A DNA stretch of 7,198 nucleotides from Chloroflexi bacterium UBA2235. GTDB taxonomy: Bacteria; Chloroflexota; UBA11872; UBA12225. The position numbers were made by a program, and so were the translations under genes. The stretch is taken from the NCBI GenBank assembly GCA_002347925.1, contig DDYL01000160.1, positions 1 to 7,198 on the forward strand, written 5' to 3'. Below are positions 1 through 5,575 of the stretch, in pieces (the first letter of the stretch is position 1; each line of letters opens with the position of its first letter). The notes beneath the pieces are model-generated. The model was not told where the DNA came from. It ran no database searches and saw only the letters and a list, made by a program, of their open reading frames with translations.

Positions 1-93
1 CACCGCCGCCCACGGATACTCAGACCCCGGAACCGGGCTCCAGAGCCAGTCGACCGCAGCCTGCAAAGCGATGGCGAATTGATCAGTCGTCAC
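1..93 (-). CDS. Unidentified protein, N-terminal 31 codons only (runs off left edge)
   Basis: A reading frame opens with GTG at 93-91 and stays open to the window edge. The translation begins MTTDQFAIALQAAVDWL and continues with a Pro/Trp-rich stretch (WSPVPGSEYPW). A run of GGGGGA lies 8 bases before the GTG, a convincing ribosome binding site. The ATG nearer to that run is out of frame and meets TGA after two more codons, so GTG is the better start. The gene follows nusB on the same strand after a gap of 57 bases with no visible terminator, so it is probably the next gene of the fabD-fabG-accC-nusB transcript. I do not recognise the family from 31 residues and assign no function. The short length means the frame could be open by chance. 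Confidence 0.5.
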   Translation of the reverse strand, partial: MTTDQFAIALQAAVDWLWSPVPGSEYPWAAV

Positions 94-150
94 GCGTGCA
101 TTCCCCCGCAAAGGCTACCGCGGCCAGCACTCCCGATGGAAAAGGGTCGG

Positions 151-822
151 TCATTCACGGTCCGCTTCCTCAGCACCAATGGCACCCAACCCCTCCTCCG
201 ATGTGCCCAGAAGAGGGGTAATAGCCCGCGCGACCGCACCGAGGACACCATTCACAAACTTCGCCGACGGTTCGTGTCCGAACACCTTTGCCAGTTCGAC
301 CGCCTCATTGATTGCCACACGGACAGGCACCCCGACGGCCGCCGAAAGCTCATGAACGGCTAGCCGAAGGATCGCACGTTCCACCACGTCCATCCGGTCA
401 ACCGGCCACCCGGGAGCACCCTTGGTCAACGTTTCGTCGATCGACCCGAGATTGGCGATGACCCCCGGGAGGAGGCGCCTGGCGTACGCCGATGCCTCGT
501 GAGGAGTGCGGTCCTCAAGGATCCGACGTTCAAGCACCGCCGATGGCACATGACCGGTCACATCGACTTCGTAAAGGACCTGGATGACAACCGCCCGCGC
601 GCGCCTTCGCTCGACGCCCACCCCTTCGGGCCACTCGTCCTCATCGGTCGCGAAGACATCGTCTGACTTCAGGGCTTTCGATCCGCCGGGAATGCTCGAC
701 ACTCTCTCACGCTCACCAATGCGGATGACCGGCAAATCCGGCTCCGGATCGGCTGGGCGCAAGTCAAGTCCTTGTGGCGGTGCGGTCATGACTGATGATC
801 CACGCCGGGCGGGCGAGAGCAT
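151..822 (-). CDS. nusB: Transcription antitermination factor NusB with an acidic N-terminal extension
   Basis: NusB binds boxA RNA together with ribosomal protein S10 (NusE) and supports antitermination during rRNA transcription. From ATG at 822 the protein has 223 residues. The NusB fold fills about residues 68-205: a basic start (ERRRARAVVIQVLYEVD), then VERAILRLAVHEL, AINEAVELAKVFG and the signature KFVNGVLGAVAR. A typical NusB has about 140 residues. The excess is an N-terminal tail of about 65 residues rich in Pro, Asp and Glu, plus a short acidic C-terminal tail. Start choice is uncertain: ATG 822 lies 13 bases after the accC stop and suits coupled translation, while ATG 789 removes 11 residues. 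Neither has a clear Shine-Dalgarno site. The open frame extends upstream into accC, but that part has no family resemblance. The family call is secure; the exact start is not. Confidence 0.93.
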   Translation of the reverse strand: MLSPARRGSSVMTAPPQGLDLRPADPEPDLPVIRIGERERVSSIPGGSKALKSDDVFATDEDEWPEGVGVERRRARAVVIQVLYEVDVTGHVPSAVLERRILEDRTPHEASAYARRLLPGVIANLGSIDETLTKGAPGWPVDRMDVVERAILRLAVHELSAAVGVPVRVAINEAVELAKVFGHEPSAKFVNGVLGAVARAITPLLGTSEEGLGAIGAEEADRE

Positions 823-835
823 GACCCGACGGCAC

Positions 836-2188
836 TCACCATTCCACACCGGGCAGCCATCGTTCCACGAACGTGGTAGTGAGATCCTGCGTGATGAACG
901 ACGGATCGCTGACCAATCGTTCGTGGAAGCCAACCGTGGTAGCGAGACCCTCGATCCGGAACTCAGCCAAGGCCCGGAGAAGGCGCACCCTGGCCTCCTC
1001 GCGTGTTGACCCATAGGTGATCAACTTCGCCAGAAGCGAGTCGTAGAAGGGTGGCACCTCATAGCCGGCAACAACATGGGTGTCCACTCGCACACCCGGA
1101 CCACCAGGCATGTCAAACCGGCCCACCAGACCCGCATCCGGCGCAAAGTTCCGCCGCGGATCGTCGGCGGTGACCCGAACCTCGATTGCGTGGCCTTGCA
1201 AGCGGATCTCATCCTGCGTCCACGGCAAGTGCGCTCCGGACGCGATCGCAAGTTGGGTCTTTACCATGTCCACCCCGGTGATCGCCTCCGTCACGGGATG
1301 TTCCACCTGGAGACGCGCGTTTGCCTCCATGAAGTAGAAGTCATGGTTCCGGTCGACCAGGAATTCCCATGTTCCGGCGTTGACATACCCCACGGCTCGG
1401 GCACCGGCAACGGCCGCCTCGCACAATTTTGCGCGGATTGAATCAGGGATGCACGTAGCAGGTGCCTCTTCGAGAACCTTTTGCGCCCGGCGTTGCAATG
1501 AGCAATCACGCTCGCCAAGATGGATCACGGAACCGTGCATGTCACCAAGGATTTGCACCTCGATGTGGCGCGCGTCCTCGATGCACTTTTCGAGATAGAT
1601 CTCAGGGTTTCCGAACGCACTTGAAGCCTCAGCTTGTGCAACCGGGAACGAGGCAATCAGGTCCTGAACCGACGTCAGTCGCCGTATCCCCTTGCCACCG
1701 CCACCACCGACTGCCTTCAGCATGACGGGGTACCCAAGCGACTGGGCAAAGTCCTTGGCCTCGTCCAGCGTTCGCACTGGCGCATCGCCTCCCGGCATCA
1801 CCGGGAGACCGGCATCGCGCATCACCGAACGCGCCCGGGCCTTGTCGCCAAGCTGGGCAATCGTCTCCGGGGTTGGACCCACGAATGTGATGCCGTATCC
1901 GGCGCAGATCTCCGCAAAGGCCGAACTCTCGGATAGGAACCCCGTTCCCGGGTGAATGGCCTCCGCGCCGGTCATCAGCGCCGCCTGAATGATGTTGGGC
2001 ACATTGAGATAGGACCGACCGGTCGGAGCGGGACCAATGCAAATGGCTTCGTCGGCGAGTCGAACATGCAGGCATGTGCGGTCCGCCTCAGAAAATACGG
2101 CAACTGTCCGGATGCCGAGCTCCCGGCATGCACGGATGACACGAACCGCGGCCTCGCCTCGGTTGGCAATCAGCACCTTTGCAAACAT
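836..2188 (-). CDS. accC: Biotin carboxylase subunit of acetyl-CoA carboxylase
   Basis: It carboxylates the biotin on the carrier protein AccB using ATP and bicarbonate, the first half of malonyl-CoA synthesis. At 450 residues it matches the family's usual length. The N-terminal domain opens with KVLIANRGEAAVRVIRA. The ATP-grasp domain has the glycine loop KAVGGGGGKGIR (158-169), H208, RDCSLQRRAQK (227-237) and E275. The catalytic segment EANARLQVEHPVTE (288-301) keeps the Glu, Asn, Arg, Gln, Val and Glu of E. coli 288-296. R338 in EVRVTADDP is kept. Unusual residues are T82 where E. coli has Tyr in HPGYGFLSE, and A235 where E. coli has His236. An AAGG site lies 6 bases before ATG 2188, and fabG ends 16 bases upstream, so the two are co-transcribed. 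No accB or carboxyltransferase gene is adjacent. A biotin carboxylase of a propionyl-CoA-type enzyme is possible, but the length and the fab neighbours favour AccC. Confidence 0.95.
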   Translation of the reverse strand: MFAKVLIANRGEAAVRVIRACRELGIRTVAVFSEADRTCLHVRLADEAICIGPAPTGRSYLNVPNIIQAALMTGAEAIHPGTGFLSESSAFAEICAGYGITFVGPTPETIAQLGDKARARSVMRDAGLPVMPGGDAPVRTLDEAKDFAQSLGYPVMLKAVGGGGGKGIRRLTSVQDLIASFPVAQAEASSAFGNPEIYLEKCIEDARHIEVQILGDMHGSVIHLGERDCSLQRRAQKVLEEAPATCIPDSIRAKLCEAAVAGARAVGYVNAGTWEFLVDRNHDFYFMEANARLQVEHPVTEAITGVDMVKTQLAIASGAHLPWTQDEIRLQGHAIEVRVTADDPRRNFAPDAGLVGRFDMPGGPGVRVDTHVVAGYEVPPFYDSLLAKLITYGSTREEARVRLLRALAEFRIEGLATTVGFHERLVSDPSFITQDLTTTFVERWLPGVEW

Positions 2189-2204
2189 CTGATGCCTTCT
2201 TGCC

Positions 2205-2960
2205 TTATCCCATCACCATGCCGCCGTCGACGTGGAGGACCTGGCCGGTGATGTACCGGGCCTCCCTTGAACACAGAAACGCTGCCGCCTCGCCTATGTC
2301 GTCTGCAGTGCCCATCGCGCCCATGGGGACGGTCGCAAGTGCCTTGGCACTCTGTTCCGGGGTCAGGGTAGCGGCAATTCCCGCGTCAATGTACCCAGGG
2401 GCCAAGGCATTGCAGGTGATTCCCCGGCTTGCAACTTCCCTCGCCGTGCTACGGGTCAATCCAATCATCCCTGCCTTTGCAGCCGCATAGTTGGCTTGCC
2501 CGGCATTGCCCGAGACACCGATCACCGAAGTCACATTCAGGATGCGCCCGCTTCGTTGCTTCATCATCGAACGCATGACCGCGCGCGTCCCAAGAAAGGC
2601 TGACCGAAGATTGGTCGCAATCACATCATCCCAGTCGGCATCGTCCATCCTGACGAGCAACCCGTCGCGAGTGATCCCAGCGCAATTCACCAGGATGTCG
2701 ATGCGACCATGCGCCTCAAGGACCGACGCAACCATCGCATCGACGTCCTCGCGCAACGTCACGTTGCCTCCAACGGTCATGCCATCGCCACCGCCAGCAC
2801 GGATGGCATCAAGGGTCTCCTGAGCACCCATGCGGTTTGATCCGTAATGGCACGCCACAATGGCCCCGCCCGTACCAAGTCTGACGGCAATCGCCCTTCC
2901 GAGGGCACCAGATGCCCCGGTGACCAACGCGATCATGCCCGAAACCCCACGATCAGACAT
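2205..2960 (-). CDS. fabG: 3-oxoacyl-[ACP] reductase FabG
   Basis: FabG is the NADPH-dependent cytosolic enzyme that reduces beta-ketoacyl-ACP in each round of fatty acid elongation. From ATG 2960 it has 251 residues, usual for this short-chain dehydrogenase. Visible motifs: the nucleotide-binding loop TGASGALG (14-21), NCAG (92-95) where most members have NNAG, catalytic N117, S145, Y158 and K162 (YAAAK), and the C-terminal HVDGGMVM. The stretch GNAGQANYAAAKAG is typical of true FabG rather than other dehydrogenases. The start is decided by GGAGG 6 bases upstream; the open frame extends to 3089 inside fabD but lacks a site there. It follows fabD by 89 bases and precedes accC by 16. No acpP or fabF follows, unlike in E. 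coli. Confidence 0.96.
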   Translation of the reverse strand: MSDRGVSGMIALVTGASGALGRAIAVRLGTGGAIVACHYGSNRMGAQETLDAIRAGGGDGMTVGGNVTLREDVDAMVASVLEAHGRIDILVNCAGITRDGLLVRMDDADWDDVIATNLRSAFLGTRAVMRSMMKQRSGRILNVTSVIGVSGNAGQANYAAAKAGMIGLTRSTAREVASRGITCNALAPGYIDAGIAATLTPEQSAKALATVPMGAMGTADDIGEAAAFLCSREARYITGQVLHVDGGMVMG

Positions 2961-3049
2961 CCATTGCCTCCAGTCCGGCCAGCAGCCATTCTGAACCACG
3001 CCGAGCCAGCAAACCCTTGACGCACCATCCCGGATGACGACGCATCCCG
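2961..3049 (-). other. fabD-fabG intergenic gap with a small hairpin
   Basis: This 89-base gap is the longest in the downstream unit. On the minus strand it begins just after the fabD stop with GGATG-CGTCGT-CATCC, a perfect 5-bp stem with a 6-base loop. A second GGGATG follows closely, making an imperfect direct repeat with the first arm. No T-run follows, so it is not an intrinsic terminator. I see no convincing promoter hexamers and no small gene. It may be a processing or stabilising hairpin, or simply spacer. Confidence 0.3.
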
Positions 3050-4051
3050 TCAGGCACTCGCATTTTCGCCCGCCCCGGAACCGAGCCATTCCACAACCCT
3101 GCCCACGCCGTCGGTATCGCCCACACTGTGGACCTCGGCGTCCGGTATCGCCCGTTGCACCAGATTTCCAAGTACTGTCCCTTGCCCGAACTCAACAAAC
3201 CTCCGGCACCCGGATTCTGCAAGAAGGGTGACCGTGTCCGCCCAACGCACGGGGCTGACTACCTGGGCCGCAAGTTCCGCCCTGATGTCGCGGGCGCGCC
3301 GAAGTGGAATCGCGGTGACGTTTGCGATCACGGGCACGCGGGGGTCACCGAAGGGCGCCATCGCAATGGCACGGGCAAGCCCTTCCTGTGCGGGCGCCAT
3401 CGCGGCCGAGTGAAATGCACCACCTACCGTCAATGGGACGCAACGGCGCGCACCTCGTTCACGGCACGCCGCGCTTGCGGCCTCGAGTCCGGGCAAGTCA
3501 CCTGCAATGACGATTTGGGCCGGGGAGTGCGCGTTGTCATTGGCGACCGACACGTAACTGCCCGGTACTGTCTCCCGCGCCGACGCACAGGCAGCCTCAA
3601 CTGCGTCCCGCCCCAAGCCCAGGACAGCGACCATGCTTCCGGGGTTCGTATCGGCCGCCCACTGCATCAGCCGGGCGCGTTCGCACACCAGGCGCAGTCC
3701 GGTCGCAACATCGGTCGCACCACTGGCCACTACCGCCGCGAATTCGCCGACGCTGTGCCCCGCAACGAATGACGGTTCCGGGAGGGGTATTCCATGCCGT
3801 GCTTCCCACGCTTCACGAACCGCTGCGAGCGCCGCAAGGCTCACCGAGACAATCGCTGGTTGCGTGACAACGGTCGCTTGCAAGGCCTCGGGCGGCCCAT
3901 CGAACATCGAGCCCGTGAGCGAACCACCCCAGACCGCATCCGCAATCAAGAACACGTCGCGCGCCGCCGATGAGTCGCGGTGCAGCGACTGCCCCATCCC
4001 CACCGCCTGAGAACCCTGGCCGGGGAACAGCCAGGCCATTGCGGCGCTCAT
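3050..4051 (-). CDS. fabD: Malonyl-CoA:ACP S-malonyltransferase FabD
   Basis: FabD moves malonate from CoA to acyl carrier protein, supplying the extender unit for fatty acid synthesis. From ATG 4051 it has 333 residues, slightly longer than the roughly 310 of E. coli. Motifs are intact: FPGQGSQAVGMG near the N-terminus (9-20), the nucleophile in GHSVGE (Ser100), the carboxylate-binding arginine in ERARLMQ (Arg125), and the catalytic histidine in GAFHSAAM (His214). The C-terminal FVEFGQGTVLGNLV is also typical. GGAGG lies 5 bases before ATG 4051 and decides the start; the frame extends 24 codons further up, through a terminator hairpin, and that part is not coding. fabD is the first gene after the terminator that follows rpmF, so it probably heads the fabD-fabG-accC-nusB unit. 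In E. coli fabH and plsX stand between rpmF and fabD; here both are missing. Confidence 0.96.
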   Translation of the reverse strand: MSAAMAWLFPGQGSQAVGMGQSLHRDSSAARDVFLIADAVWGGSLTGSMFDGPPEALQATVVTQPAIVSVSLAALAAVREAWEARHGIPLPEPSFVAGHSVGEFAAVVASGATDVATGLRLVCERARLMQWAADTNPGSMVAVLGLGRDAVEAACASARETVPGSYVSVANDNAHSPAQIVIAGDLPGLEAASAACRERGARRCVPLTVGGAFHSAAMAPAQEGLARAIAMAPFGDPRVPVIANVTAIPLRRARDIRAELAAQVVSPVRWADTVTLLAESGCRRFVEFGQGTVLGNLVQRAIPDAEVHSVGDTDGVGRVVEWLGSGAGENASA

Positions 4052-4062
4052 CTTTTCCTCCA

Positions 4063-4078
4063 CCTGACGTCGTTCAGG
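4063..4078. repeat. Inverted repeat CCTGA-N6-TCAGG in the fabD leader
   Basis: A perfect inverted repeat with 5-base arms and a 6-base spacer. It ends three bases before the fabD Shine-Dalgarno GGAGG and starts a few bases after the T-run of the upstream terminator. It could be an operator for a regulator of fatty acid genes, or an RNA hairpin that affects ribosome access. It does not resemble a FadR or FapR site that I can name. Short arms like these arise by chance fairly often. Confidence 0.3.
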
Positions 4079-4082
4079 CAAC

Positions 4083-4110
4083 AAAAAGAGGCGCCTTTCG
4101 GCGCCCCTCT
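4083..4110 (-). terminator. Intrinsic (Rho-independent) terminator after rpmF
   Basis: Read on the minus strand this is AGAGGGGCGCC, a GAAA tetraloop, then GGCGCCTCT running into TTTTT. The stem has about nine paired positions with one G-T wobble, mostly G-C, and can extend by two more. The GNRA loop and T-run make it a textbook terminator. It lies 60 bases after the rpmF stop and 31 bases before the fabD start, so it separates the coaD-rpmF unit from fabD. Because so little space remains before fabD, it could act as an attenuator with partial read-through rather than a full stop. Confidence 0.85.
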
Positions 4111-4117
4111 GGAACAG

Positions 4118-4150
4118 GCCCACCTACGTAACTTGCGTCAGCAAATGGGC
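4118..4150 (-). repeat. Nested hairpins between rpmF and the terminator
   Basis: On the minus strand GCCCA and TGGGC (4150-4146 and 4122-4118) enclose a smaller hairpin TTGC-TGAC-GCAA (4144-4133). The structure sits directly between the rpmF stop and the terminator stem. Such nested stems can compete with or stabilise a terminator, but the arms are short and I see no clear alternative pairing with the terminator itself. It may only protect the 3' end of the upstream transcript. Confidence 0.25.
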
Positions 4151-4170
4151 TCAGGGCAGACCCGCGGCCG

Positions 4171-4368
4171 CTACTGCGCCGACCTCGCGTCGTTCATCTC
4201 AACGACCTGCCGACCGCGATACACTCCGCATCGATGGCACGCCTGATGAGGCAACGTAAGCTGCCGACAGCTCGGACAGGTAATGAACTGAGGAAACTCC
4301 AAAGCATGGTGGCCACGGCGACTGTCTCGCCGCATTTTGCTGATCTTGCGTTTCGGGTGTGCGCCCAC
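4171..4368 (-). CDS. rpmF: 50S ribosomal protein L32 (zinc-binding form)
   Basis: L32 is a small structural protein of the large ribosomal subunit. The 65-residue product begins MGAHPKRKISKMRRDSRRGHH, matching the family's basic start (usually MAVPKRKxSKSRRDxRRxH). It then has CPSC and CHRC (Cys31, 34, 44, 47), a complete zinc ribbon, followed by GVYRGRQVV. The C-terminal tail of about ten residues (EMNDARSAQ) is a little longer than usual. The start is GTG at 4368 with GGAG nine bases upstream. It follows the DUF177 gene by 64 bases, the classic bacterial pairing, and is followed by an intrinsic terminator. A perfect hairpin lies in its leader. The four cysteines put it in the zinc-dependent class, so expression may relate to zinc supply, though no regulator site is visible. 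Confidence 0.95.
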   Translation of the reverse strand: MGAHPKRKISKMRRDSRRGHHALEFPQFITCPSCRQLTLPHQACHRCGVYRGRQVVEMNDARSAQ

Positions 4369-4398
4369 GTCTTACAACTCCGGTCAACGACGGTGAAT

Positions 4399-4422
4399 CA
4401 TACCGGTTCTGGTCCCGGTATG
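4399..4422. repeat. Perfect 8-bp inverted repeat in the rpmF leader
   Basis: CATACCGG and CCGGTATG are exact inverted copies separated by 8 bases. The repeat lies between the DUF177 stop (4433) and the rpmF Shine-Dalgarno site (about 4378). No T-run follows on the minus strand, so it is not an intrinsic terminator. The sequence ACCGG recurs overlapping the rpmF Shine-Dalgarno, so the CCGGT arm could pair with either copy. It may be an RNA control element for L32 or a dyad for a DNA-binding protein. Confidence 0.5.
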
Positions 4423-4432
4423 GCTAGCAATG

Positions 4433-4996
4433 TCAGGATGGACGGTCAGTCTCGCCGCCCGCACCGAATAGACCCTTTAGCGACGCCATCCGCGGGTCGG
4501 GTTCGCTGTCATCGCATTCGCACGGATCGGTGTTCCGGTTCGCCCCGCACGTTGGACACAATCCTTCACACTCGGGGTCGCACAACGGGTACATCGGTAA
4601 CCCCAACAGCAGTTCCTGACGAACCGCTTCGGCAAGGTCGAGTTCGTGGTTGTGATCGATCACGAACGCAAGGTCGTCGTCCGGAATGACCACGGCCAAC
4701 CCGGTAACCACATCCACTGACGGGAAGAACTCCGCATCAAACTCAAGGTTGACCGGTGAGACCGCATCCTCCAGGCAACGGCTGCAATCCAACGCAACGT
4801 CAGTGTCGAGGCGCACCCTCGCGAAAATGCTACGAGGGCTCCGCAACAGGCGAACCGAACCGGTGAGATCCCGCAGCGGCCTCGCCTCTTCGGCCATCGA
4901 GGCGACCGTGGCTCCTGGAACCTGGATCACATGGTCGCGCACGCCACCCGCAGGCTCCTTGAGCAGCCCGACAACGTTGATCCGCAATGTCTGCAT
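4433..4996 (-). CDS. DUF177/YceD family protein (23S rRNA / L32-associated)
   Basis: The YceD/DUF177 family is widespread beside rpmF and has been linked to 23S rRNA accumulation or ribosome assembly; its molecular action is not well defined. The product has 187 residues, about the usual length. After a variable N-terminal half it has the paired cysteines CSRC (71-74). The C-terminal part holds CDPECEGLCPTCG (139-151) followed by CEC (159-161), a likely metal-binding cluster found in many members outside the E. coli type. The end DPRMASLKGL is also typical. The start is ATG 4996, with GGGAG 8 bases upstream. It lies 93 bases after the coiled-coil gene and 64 before rpmF. Tandem GC-rich hairpins occupy its leader. 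The family call is firm; the function is taken from relatives, and I give no gene symbol. Confidence 0.92.
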   Translation of the reverse strand: MQTLRINVVGLLKEPAGGVRDHVIQVPGATVASMAEEARPLRDLTGSVRLLRSPRSIFARVRLDTDVALDCSRCLEDAVSPVNLEFDAEFFPSVDVVTGLAVVIPDDDLAFVIDHNHELDLAEAVRQELLLGLPMYPLCDPECEGLCPTCGANRNTDPCECDDSEPDPRMASLKGLFGAGGETDRPS

Positions 4997-5024
4997 GGGT
5001 CAGTCTCCCGGACGGCATTCGATC

Positions 5025-5057
5025 GCCTCGCCCGCTCGAGGCCCCGGACGCTCCGGG
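5025..5057 (-). repeat. Two abutting GC-rich hairpins in the DUF177 leader
   Basis: On the minus strand CCCGGA-GCG-TCCGGG (5057-5043) is followed at once by GCCTCG-AGCGGG-CGAGGC (5042-5025). Each stem has six perfect pairs. No T-run follows. The TCCGGG of the first hairpin recurs at 5012-5007, where it runs into the GGGAG Shine-Dalgarno of the DUF177 gene, so CCCGGA could pair with either copy. This is an arrangement able to switch ribosome access, but such a role is inference. Confidence 0.45.
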
Positions 5058-5089
5058 CGCTCTACAGAGTTGCGGGAAGCGCGCCGGGA

Positions 5090-5557
5090 CTAGTCACCGT
5101 CTTCGGGAGGTGGCTGCAAGGCATTGATGCCATTGTCAACCTCACGCAGGAACGTCCCCAGTCGTGTGCTCAGTGCCTCAAGGACATCAAGCGCGTAGCG
5201 GTCGGCTTGCGCCTTGATCTCCTCGGCTTCCTGAGTCGCGTCGTCGAGGATTTCTACACGACGCTCTTCAGCGGCTGCCACAATCGCATATTCAGCGAGC
5301 ATTTCCTCCCGCTGATCCATCGCGTCCTGAATGATGCGTTCTGCCTGGGCTTCCGCCTCGCCTTGAACGCGGTCGCGGTCCTGGCTCAGCTTCTTCGCCG
5401 CCTTGACCTCTTCAGGCACCACGAGGCGCATTTGGTCGATGATGTCGTAGCACTCGGTCTCATCGATCATGACCTTGTGCGTGAACGGCACGCGCTGGCC
5501 ATTCTGCAGGACGGCCTCCAAACGATCAACCAGAAATAGAATATCGATCGAAGTCAC
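5090..5557 (-). CDS. Coiled-coil protein of the coaD-DUF177-rpmF neighbourhood (often annotated 'ATPase')
   Basis: The product (155 residues from GTG 5557) begins with a conserved head, DILFLVDRLEAVLQNGQRVP, then KVMIDETECYDIIDQMRLVVPEEVKAAK. A long Glu/Ala/Arg-rich stretch follows (about residues 50-140) that looks like one continuous coiled coil, resembling the ATP synthase b-subunit stalk or DivIVA-like proteins. I see no Walker motif, so the common name 'ATPase' is not supported. There is no signal peptide or membrane segment. I recall relatives in this position between coaD and DUF177-rpmF in Chloroflexota and some Clostridia; their role is unknown to me. The start is debatable: GTG 5575 and GTG 5557 are the usual-codon choices, but a perfect AGGAGG overlaps GTG 5557 and lies 8 bases before an ATC at 5548, which matches the MDIL start of relatives. 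Confidence 0.85.
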   Translation of the reverse strand: MTSIDILFLVDRLEAVLQNGQRVPFTHKVMIDETECYDIIDQMRLVVPEEVKAAKKLSQDRDRVQGEAEAQAERIIQDAMDQREEMLAEYAIVAAAEERRVEILDDATQEAEEIKAQADRYALDVLEALSTRLGTFLREVDNGINALQPPPEDGD

Positions 5558-5560
5558 CTC
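5555..5560 (-). promoter_or_regulatory. Strong Shine-Dalgarno site pointing to an ATC start codon
   Basis: Minus-strand AGGAGG is followed by TGA, extending the match to the 16S rRNA 3' end to nine bases (AGGAGGTGA). From the end of AGGAGG to ATC 5548-5546 there are 8 bases, an ideal spacing. GTG 5557 overlaps the site and GTG 5575 lies 12 bases upstream of it, so neither would use it. No ATG, GTG or TTG lies in frame at a usable distance downstream. Confidence 0.6.
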
Positions 5561-5575
5561 CTGGCGTCCGGCCAC

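Noticed and set aside
823..1014. Upstream extension of the nusB frame into accC
   Set aside because: The added residues have no resemblance to NusB and would overlap the accC 3' end by about 180 bases.
1629..2075. A 148-codon minus-strand frame inside accC
   Set aside because: It is an out-of-frame shadow of accC, which is intact in the main frame; no sign of a frameshift.
2961..3089. Upstream extension of the fabG frame into fabD
   Set aside because: The ATG at 2960 has GGAGG at ideal spacing and matches the family's start, while the extension has neither.
3128..3772. A 214-codon open frame on the plus strand across fabD
   Set aside because: It lies antisense to a fabD with all catalytic motifs, has no family resemblance and no convincing ribosome site. 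Such frames are common opposite GC-rich genes.
4052..4123. Upstream extension of the fabD frame
   Set aside because: It would translate through the intrinsic terminator; ATG 4051 has a strong ribosome site and starts right before the FPGQGSQ motif.
4199..4387. A second small minus-strand frame over rpmF
   Set aside because: The overlapping frame encodes a clear L32 with its zinc ribbon; this one is a shadow.
4931..5539. A 202-codon open frame on the plus strand opposite the coiled-coil gene
   Set aside because: It is the mirror of a Glu/Ala/Asp-rich coding strand, which yields a Leu/Val/Phe-rich antisense frame. It has no recognisable motif.
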